Positions 58,194 through 64,000 of a DNA stretch of 64,000 nucleotides are shown here, in pieces (within the stretch, counting starts at the first letter, position 1; every line of letters starts with the position of its first letter). The stretch is taken from positions 1 through 64,000 of the forward strand of contig NZ_FOXX01000005.1 of the NCBI RefSeq assembly GCF_900115845.1, given 5' to 3'. The notes under the pieces were generated by a model. It was not told where the DNA came from and made no database searches. It saw only the letters and a list, made by a program, of their open reading frames with translations. This stretch comes from Priestia endophytica DSM 13796 (lineage in GTDB: Bacteria; Bacillota; Bacilli; Bacillales; Bacillaceae_H). The position numbers and the translations under genes were made by a program.

Positions 58194-59039
58194 GTGAAGA
58201 AAAAGATAACAGTAGTCGTAGCTTTAGTCGTTCTAATTGCTGCAGCAGTTTCGTCCTTATTTATTATAAGTTTTACTAAAAAGGCAGATATGATCCCTGT
58301 TTTAACATATCACCGCTTATTGTTAGAAGGTGAAAACAAACTTTATAAAAACCAACCAGATGTTCTATCAGTGGAAGCATTTGAGAAACAGATGAAATGG
58401 CTTCATGACAACGGTTACCATACAATGACAATCCATGAGCTAGATCAATTTCTAAATGAAAAAAAAGAGTTTCCAGCTAAAACTGTCATGATTCAGTTTG
58501 ATGATGGACGTAGGGATGTGAAACATTACGCATATTCTATTTTAAAAAAGTATGACTTACATGCTATTGAAAATATTATTACAAGTCGTACAAATCGAAA
58601 TGATGGTCCGTGGGATCCAGATAAGCATCAGTTTATGAAAATGAATGACATTAAAGATACTCTAGGTGTATTTGAGTTAGGAGCACATACAGACAATTTA
58701 CATAACTTAGGTGAAGATGGAAAAGGGGACATGCTTAAGAAATCGGATGAAGAAATTCTAAAGGACTTAAAGTTAAACAGAAATCTTCTTAATCAAACAG
58801 AACTATTTGTTTACCCATTTGGTCATTATACTTCACACACAGCTGATCTTATAAAAGAAGCTGGTTTTAAGTATGCTTTTACAACAAAAACAGGATATGT
58901 CAGCCAAAATGATGATCCATACCAATTGGCAAGACAAGGAATTGGACCTAAAGTAACAATAAAGGATTTTGAAAATATTTCAGAAGTAAATTCCTTTAAA
59001 AACAAAGCAAAGCGTTTTGTAAAACATATAACGAATTGA
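58194..59039 (+). CDS. Polysaccharide deacetylase, membrane-anchored
   Basis: The 281-residue protein has a signal-anchor helix (about 5-28) and a single CE4 domain. IPVLTYHRLLLEG, MIQFDDGRRDV (metal and catalytic Asp), GAHTDNLHNLG (metal His pair, PgaB-like spacing) and FVYPFGHYT follow in order. It is similar to the esterase domain of the divergent neighbour (EAFEKQMKWLHDNGYHT against EFFESQMKWLRDNGYHT) but lacks SH3 domains. Start is a GTG with AAAGGAA upstream. It probably deacetylates wall glycans or a GlcNAc polymer. Confidence 0.87.
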   Translation: MKKKITVVVALVVLIAAAVSSLFIISFTKKADMIPVLTYHRLLLEGENKLYKNQPDVLSVEAFEKQMKWLHDNGYHTMTIHELDQFLNEKKEFPAKTVMIQFDDGRRDVKHYAYSILKKYDLHAIENIITSRTNRNDGPWDPDKHQFMKMNDIKDTLGVFELGAHTDNLHNLGEDGKGDMLKKSDEEILKDLKLNRNLLNQTELFVYPFGHYTSHTADLIKEAGFKYAFTTKTGYVSQNDDPYQLARQGIGPKVTIKDFENISEVNSFKNKAKRFVKHITN

Positions 59040-59046
59040 TAGATAA

Positions 59047-59090
59047 AAAGCAGGTGAAGGATTTCTCATCTGCTTTATTATTTTAATTCT
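59047..59090 (+). terminator. Terminator-like hairpin after the second deacetylase
   Basis: AAAGCAGGTGA (59047-59057) pairs with TCATCTGCTTT (59066-59076); the tail ATTATTTTAATTC is A/U-rich. Confidence 0.6.
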
Positions 59091-59204
59091 ATTAAAATAA
59101 TAAAAAAATTATTAAGAAAATTCTATTATTTTTGTAACCTATTTGATTTTGAATCGTCTAACTATACTGATGAAAATTTTTCTTAATTTGAAAGGGGATT
59201 TTAT

Positions 59205-62200
59205 ATGAAGAAAGGGCTTCGTACTCTAACTGCACTAGTATTAGGATTAACCCTGTTAGTACCCTCCTTTGCCTCAGCTGCAGTAGAGAGTAATGCATCA
59301 CAGGTAAAAGAGAAGAAAAGCAAAGTAATGGAGAAGTTTAATTTGTCTCAAAGTGAAAAGAGCAAAAAACTTTATCAACAGAAAAAAGCAGAAAAGGAGA
59401 ACCTAAGTAATAATACCATCATTATAAAGTACAGCAAAAAACTTTCTTCTTCAGTACATAAGAAGCTAGGTGGAAAGGTTATCCGTTCATATCCGGAATT
59501 TCAATATGAAGTAGTTAGAATAGGTAAAGGTCAAAAGATTGAGACAGCTATTTCAAAATATGAGAAAGTAGATGGCGTTAAGAGTGCATCACCAAGTGTG
59601 AAACTTAAAACATTTGCAACAGAAAGTAATGCAAAAATAAGTGATCCAAAAGCAAGCAGCATGTATCATTTAAAAACATTAAAAGTCGATGAAGCCCTGA
59701 AAAAAGCAGGCAAAAATAAAGTAAATGTGGCTGTTATTGATACAGGCATAGATACAAATCATGAGGAGTTAAAAGGAAATTTGCTTGCTCCTTATAGCGT
59801 AACAGATCCAGCAAACCCTGGATATGCAGGAGACCATGGGACACATGTTGCAGGTATTATTGCAGGTAAGAAAGGGAATGGAGTTGGTGGATATGGGGTT
59901 AATCCAAACGCCAATATTATGCCTGTAAATATCTTTGATCAAAATGGTAGCTTTGACTATGTACTTGCTGATGGCATTATGCACGCAGTTGACAATGGGG
60001 CTGACGTTATTAATATGAGTCTTGGAGCCTCATTTGAAATTCCGCTTGTTGAAGAAGCTATTAAAAAAGCTGTAGATAATGGTGTCGTTGTAGTAGCTGC
60101 AGCAGGAAATGATGGAGATATGGTCTATAACTATCCAGGTTCATATGATGGAGTGATTACTGTTGGAGCAACAAATGATCAAAATAAAAAGGCTTACTTT
60201 ACAACATATGGTCCAAACATTGATGTTGTAGCACCAGGTGAAGATATTTATAGTACTGTTTATACGCCAGAATCAGGATCATCCTTTGTTAAAATGAGTG
60301 GAACATCAATGGCCTCACCGGCAGTAGCAGGAGTAGCTTCCCTTATTAAATCAAAGTATCCTGACTTGAACTCCTATCAAGTAGAATATATTTTAGAACA
60401 AACAGCTCAGGATTTAGGGAATAAAGGGTTTGATATGGATTATGGATATGGACTTGTTGATCCATCTAAGGCACTTGATTTTGATATAAATAAGCTTCCT
60501 TCATTTAAGAAGCTAACAATGGATGAGATTGTGAAAAAAGCAACTGCTGTTAAGGTTGGAAAAGGAACCGTTAAGAAGACAGGCTCATTAATTAAACCAG
60601 CTCAGCAAGATTGGTATAAAGTCAATGTAGAAAAAGGTGAATTTCTACAAACCGTTCTAGATGCTTCTAAAAACTATGACTATAAGCTAGAACTTAAATT
60701 TAGAGGTGAAGATGGAACAGAACAAGAGGTAGATGTAGATAGTGTGACCCAAGGAAAAACAGAAGGTTACCTTTATAAAGCAGAACAAAAGGGAGAACTG
60801 TTAATCGGTGTTAAAGACCGAAATGAAAATTACAGTACATCAGGAGCTTCAACATATACACTTCAGTTAACTAAAGGAACGAATATTAATGATAGTAAAG
60901 CATCAAAAGAGAAACCAGCTAAAATTAAAAGCTTTCCTTATAGCAGTAAAAAATCAGAAGGAGATTTAACTCTTATTAATAGTGAAGAAGGAGCAGATAG
61001 TGATTATTTCCGTATGTCCTTTAAAGAGGGCAAAAAAGTGAATCTAGATCTTTCAGCACTCCCAGGAGTGGATACAGAAATAAAAGTATACGATGAAGCA
61101 GCTTTTAAAGAAGAGCCTCCAGCAGATCTTCCTGAAGGAGAAGAATGGCCAATTGCAGAATATGCGGCAAATAATAATGGAATGAGTGAAGGGGAAGGAC
61201 TTGCTTTTGAAGCATTACCAGATACCTCTTATATTATAGAAGTTACATCAAGTCCTGTAAGTTCGTCACAAATGTTAGATATGATGATGGCGTTAATGAT
61301 GGGAGGCTCTTCTGACGAAGAAATACAAGAAGTTCTTGGTTCTCTAATTCCTTATGACTTGAAAGCAAATGTAAAAGATCTACCAGAAGATGAAGATAGT
61401 CTACCACTTGCTATCCCCACTCCTGTAGAAGAGCCTGAAGAGGAAGAAAGCTTACCAGAACCAACAACATATAAGGAAAAATATGATGCTCTTACTGATT
61501 TACTAACAGGCGAGTATATGGAATTTGATGAAGAGACAACAGAAGCTATTCTTAAAGATGCTAGAAATTATGAAATAGGTTCCGTTGGGACAGGCTATTT
61601 CCAACAGCTAGAAGATGAAGATTGGTTTAAAGTAAAAGTAAAGGAAGATGGTTTCTATAAACTATCAACTAATGGAACAAATACACTTAAACCTATGATT
61701 GGTTTATTCCAGTATGATAAAGAATCAGGCATGCTAAACCAACTAAGTGGCTCAGGAGACCCTTTAATGGACTTGTTAACAGGGGGGAGTGAAGGAACCT
61801 CTGAAACAACAATCATGCTTCAAAAGGGTCAAGAGTACTACATTCATCTTCAAAATGGTACACCACTATCACTGGATAAATATGAATTAACATCGGTAAA
61901 AGTAAAAGATGCTCCAGTTGATCAAAATGAAGCAAACGATGAGCCAATTGAAGCAACTGTTTTAAAACCGGATCAACCTGTAAAAGGAAACTTTGCTCCA
62001 TTAGGTGACATTGATACATTCTATTACAAGCATCGCAAAGAAGATGGATTGTATGGGTTCTATGCAAATCCGCTACCTGTTAGTGAAAACCAAAAGAAAG
62101 GCCTCCCGCTTGAAATGGGATTGCCACTTGATCTTATGATCACCATCGTAGAAGATACAAATGGAAATATGGAAATAGATAACAATGAAGCCTCTAAAGT

Positions 62201-62723
62201 TATCCTCTTTGACAAAACTGATGGAGGAATTGAATCAGGATCGTTCAAAGCGAAAAAAGGAACAGGATACTTCATTGTTGCCGAAAACTACGGTGGCTCA
62301 AACATTGGTGGGTACGAGATGTTGCTAAACACGTTAACAAAGAAAGATGAGGATGAGGGTTCAACTGTTAAAAATAATGTACCTTCAAAATCAATCTCTC
62401 TTAAAGCAAAAGGCAAGAATGCATGGGAAGCAGCAGGATACTTAAATGCTGGAATTGATTTTGGTGATCGAGATTTCTATGCTCTTAACGTTTCGGAAAA
62501 GGGCACATACAAGCTAAATATGGATGCCCCAAAAGAGATTGACGGTGTAATTAATGTTTATAATGAAAAAGGTACACTCGTAAAACAGTTAAACAACTAT
62601 TATATTGGTGATAATGAAGTTGGATTCGCAGATCTTAGCAAAGGAAAATATTTTGTGGAAATTAAGGATAAGCAAATGCGTTCTAGTGCCAAGCCTTACA
62701 AATTAACAATTGCAAAACAATAG
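59205..62723 (+). CDS. Large secreted subtilase with PPC-like C-terminal domains
   Basis: The 1172-residue protein has a signal peptide (1-25, ending FASAA), a propeptide (about 65-140), an S8 domain (about 150-430) with Asp179 (VAVIDTGID), His211 (DHGTHVAG) and Ser368 (SGTSMASP), and about 730 residues of C-terminal beta-rich modules. At least four of these resemble pre-peptidase C-terminal (PPC) domains, each with an xDxDWYKV-like start: QQDWYKVNVEKGE, DEDWFKVKVKEDG, DIDTFYYKHRKED and DRDFYALNVSEKG. An acidic Glu/Pro-rich linker lies around 720-765. Such proteases mature surface proteins or degrade extracellular protein. It carries no SLH or LPXTG anchor. The SD is AAAGGGG. Confidence 0.9.
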   Translation: MKKGLRTLTALVLGLTLLVPSFASAAVESNASQVKEKKSKVMEKFNLSQSEKSKKLYQQKKAEKENLSNNTIIIKYSKKLSSSVHKKLGGKVIRSYPEFQYEVVRIGKGQKIETAISKYEKVDGVKSASPSVKLKTFATESNAKISDPKASSMYHLKTLKVDEALKKAGKNKVNVAVIDTGIDTNHEELKGNLLAPYSVTDPANPGYAGDHGTHVAGIIAGKKGNGVGGYGVNPNANIMPVNIFDQNGSFDYVLADGIMHAVDNGADVINMSLGASFEIPLVEEAIKKAVDNGVVVVAAAGNDGDMVYNYPGSYDGVITVGATNDQNKKAYFTTYGPNIDVVAPGEDIYSTVYTPESGSSFVKMSGTSMASPAVAGVASLIKSKYPDLNSYQVEYILEQTAQDLGNKGFDMDYGYGLVDPSKALDFDINKLPSFKKLTMDEIVKKATAVKVGKGTVKKTGSLIKPAQQDWYKVNVEKGEFLQTVLDASKNYDYKLELKFRGEDGTEQEVDVDSVTQGKTEGYLYKAEQKGELLIGVKDRNENYSTSGASTYTLQLTKGTNINDSKASKEKPAKIKSFPYSSKKSEGDLTLINSEEGADSDYFRMSFKEGKKVNLDLSALPGVDTEIKVYDEAAFKEEPPADLPEGEEWPIAEYAANNNGMSEGEGLAFEALPDTSYIIEVTSSPVSSSQMLDMMMALMMGGSSDEEIQEVLGSLIPYDLKANVKDLPEDEDSLPLAIPTPVEEPEEEESLPEPTTYKEKYDALTDLLTGEYMEFDEETTEAILKDARNYEIGSVGTGYFQQLEDEDWFKVKVKEDGFYKLSTNGTNTLKPMIGLFQYDKESGMLNQLSGSGDPLMDLLTGGSEGTSETTIMLQKGQEYYIHLQNGTPLSLDKYELTSVKVKDAPVDQNEANDEPIEATVLKPDQPVKGNFAPLGDIDTFYYKHRKEDGLYGFYANPLPVSENQKKGLPLEMGLPLDLMITIVEDTNGNMEIDNNEASKVILFDKTDGGIESGSFKAKKGTGYFIVAENYGGSNIGGYEMLLNTLTKKDEDEGSTVKNNVPSKSISLKAKGKNAWEAAGYLNAGIDFGDRDFYALNVSEKGTYKLNMDAPKEIDGVINVYNEKGTLVKQLNNYYIGDNEVGFADLSKGKYFVEIKDKQMRSSAKPYKLTIAKQ

Positions 62724-62736
62724 ATAAGAATGATGT

Positions 62737-62778
62737 AAGCTAGCTTTCTAGTATATAAGAAAGCTAGCTTTTTGTTTT
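62737..62778 (+). terminator. Terminator after the large subtilase gene
   Basis: AAGCTAGCTTTCT pairs with AGAAAGCTAGCTTTTT; T-rich tail. Confidence 0.88.
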
Positions 62779-62853
62779 TCTGTGGTCTAGAATAATAAGG
62801 TAATAGTAGAATATTAATCTAAAAAAGGACTAATATGTAAGGGGGAGTAAATG

Positions 62854-64000
62854 ATGAAAAAACTGCTGTTACCTATGTTTTTTGTTGTCAGTTTGTTTTT
62901 TATTATCCACCCTTTAAATACTTCTGCACAAGTTGTGGATGAAACAAAACTAAAAACAGCTCAGTTTGATTATGAAGATTATTATCAAAATAAAGTAATG
63001 ACGTACAGGGGAGATTCTGGTGTTACTTTTATAAGCTATAGTACAAAATGGAATACGATAGAAAAACTAAAAGCGCTTGAAACAGAATTGCTTAAAAATA
63101 AGCATGGGGAAGAACTCAAGCTTTTATCAACCATTAATATTTTTTCAGACTACCCAGCTGGACAAGATGTTCTTGGACAATATTTTGCTGAATATACGTA
63201 TGGAAGTAAATCAGTCTCGCTTTCCCCACATCGAAAAATTCATCTTTATGGAGGCGATAAATATTCAACAGTAGAAAGTATTGCTTCAACTATGGCCCAT
63301 GAGTATGGACATCATTTTACGTTTTATCATCTTTTTAAAAAAGAACATTTAGTTCCTAGCAAATGGAAAGACTCTCAATATGCACAAATTCGTCATATGA
63401 CACAGTACAAGCCATTCAATCAAAACCCTGTTCCATACAAATGGGATTTATCAGAGATATTAGCTGAAGACTATGTTGAGTTATTTGGTTCCAGCAAAGC
63501 CATTGCTACCCATATGCCACTGAATAGTGAAATTCAGTCACCGTTTGAAAACAAGAGCATCCAACAATATTGGACAGACGCTATACAAGAAAAAGGATAT
63601 AAGCGAGAAGAAGCTATCCCGCTTTATTTTACAGATTATAAATCCTCCAATTTACTTAGCTTACAATTAACCGCTTTAAAACTTGGAACACATGACACTT
63701 ATCTAATGGCCCAAGATGATAAAGATAAATATTTACCAATCCTTTTAGATACTTTTAAAGGTGTGATGCAAGTACGTAAATGGTATGAAGGTGAGAAGCT
63801 TGGAAGTAAATCAAGCTGGCTTTTCTCAAGAGACCAAAATAGCGGCATAGTATTCAAACTTATTCAGCATAGTGAAAATGGTTTTAATAGGGGATCAGAG
63901 CGGTTAAAGATCAATCTTCAAAATATAGAGGAGAGTAAAACAAGCAATGCTAAGCTTATCGAACACTTAAATCTAACTAAAGAGGAAATAGAAGAGAAAA
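62854..64000 (+). CDS. Secreted zinc metallopeptidase (HExxH), 3' end cut by window
   Basis: The frame is open from ATG 62854 (6 nt after GGGGGAG; ATG 62851 also possible) to the window end, 382 complete codons. A signal peptide (about 1-25, ending NTSA) leads to a domain with HEYGH at residues 149-153 within STMAHEYGHHF. A glutamate, E205 in ILAEDYVELFG, is placed as the third zinc ligand of gluzincin-like peptidases. No known family name came to mind. It follows the subtilase gene and is likely secreted. The C-terminal part, including LNLTKEEIEEK, continues beyond the window. Confidence 0.82.
   Translation, partial: MKKLLLPMFFVVSLFFIIHPLNTSAQVVDETKLKTAQFDYEDYYQNKVMTYRGDSGVTFISYSTKWNTIEKLKALETELLKNKHGEELKLLSTINIFSDYPAGQDVLGQYFAEYTYGSKSVSLSPHRKIHLYGGDKYSTVESIASTMAHEYGHHFTFYHLFKKEHLVPSKWKDSQYAQIRHMTQYKPFNQNPVPYKWDLSEILAEDYVELFGSSKAIATHMPLNSEIQSPFENKSIQQYWTDAIQEKGYKREEAIPLYFTDYKSSNLLSLQLTALKLGTHDTYLMAQDDKDKYLPILLDTFKGVMQVRKWYEGEKLGSKSSWLFSRDQNSGIVFKLIQHSENGFNRGSERLKINLQNIEESKTSNAKLIEHLNLTKEEIEEK

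Overview
This 64 kb window comes from the chromosome of a low-GC, endospore-forming, flagellated member of the Bacillaceae (Bacillus in the broad sense). The gene order is close to the Bacillus subtilis/B. cereus arc fbaA-tal-murAB-glpX-rho-rpmE-tdk-prfA-prmC-spoIIR-ywlBCDE-ywlG-glyA-upp-atp-ywmB-murAA-spoIID-spoIIQ-spoIIID-mbl-flhOP-fabZ-ywpF-ssbB. Sporulation genes (spoIIR, spoIID, spoIIQ, spoIIID), flagellar rod genes (flhO, flhP) and a chemoreceptor point to a motile spore former. The species cannot be named from the sequence. The c subunit lacks the motifs of alkaliphiles, so a neutrophile is likely. TTG and GTG starts with strong Shine-Dalgarno (SD) sequences are common. No rRNA, tRNA, insertion sequence, prophage or CRISPR array was seen.

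Layout. Positions 1-1192 hold the end of fbaA and a transaldolase gene. Positions 1193-2980 hold a minus-strand padR operon with two paralogous membrane proteins and duplicated 20-nt operator-like sites. Positions 3295-12000 hold cell-wall, gluconeogenic and translation-termination genes, including a thymidine kinase of the lactobacillus/streptococcus type and a butanediol dehydrogenase. Positions 12107-20053 run from spoIIR to upp. They contain a DnaA-box cluster upstream of ywlC and a chemoreceptor where B. subtilis has rpiB. Positions 20076-31070 hold mnaA, a Vpr-like protease and the complete F-type ATP synthase operon. Positions 31181-43714 hold the murAA-spoIID-spoIIQ-spoIIID-mbl-flhOP-fabZ-ssbB block and a LysM-NlpC/P60 endopeptidase.

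From 44007 to the end the window turns into a cell-surface region. galU, ugd, wecC, a WecG/TagA glycosyltransferase, a MurJ/Wzx-type flippase and a Wzy-type polymerase form a nearly complete pathway for an undecaprenol-linked, uronic-acid-containing wall polymer; mnaA at 20 kb would supply UDP-ManNAc. Opposite to it lie an SLH-domain glucosaminidase, the S-layer assembly factor SlaP and the accessory Sec ATPase SecA2. Two polysaccharide deacetylases, a 1172-residue subtilase with a long PPC-like tail and a truncated HExxH metallopeptidase follow. The simplest reading is a locus that makes a secondary wall polymer, secretes SLH proteins through SecA2/SlaP and remodels the wall to fit an S-layer. 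No csaB and no major S-layer protein gene is inside the window.

The less ordinary signals are regulatory: a candidate small RNA between the wzy gene and the SLH gene, a 14-bp-arm palindrome around a -10 element upstream of an unknown 125-residue protein, a C-rich rut-like leader before rho, a terminator whose 3' arm holds the SD of the Vpr-like protease, and a hairpin lying between the only SD and the start codon of the wzy gene.
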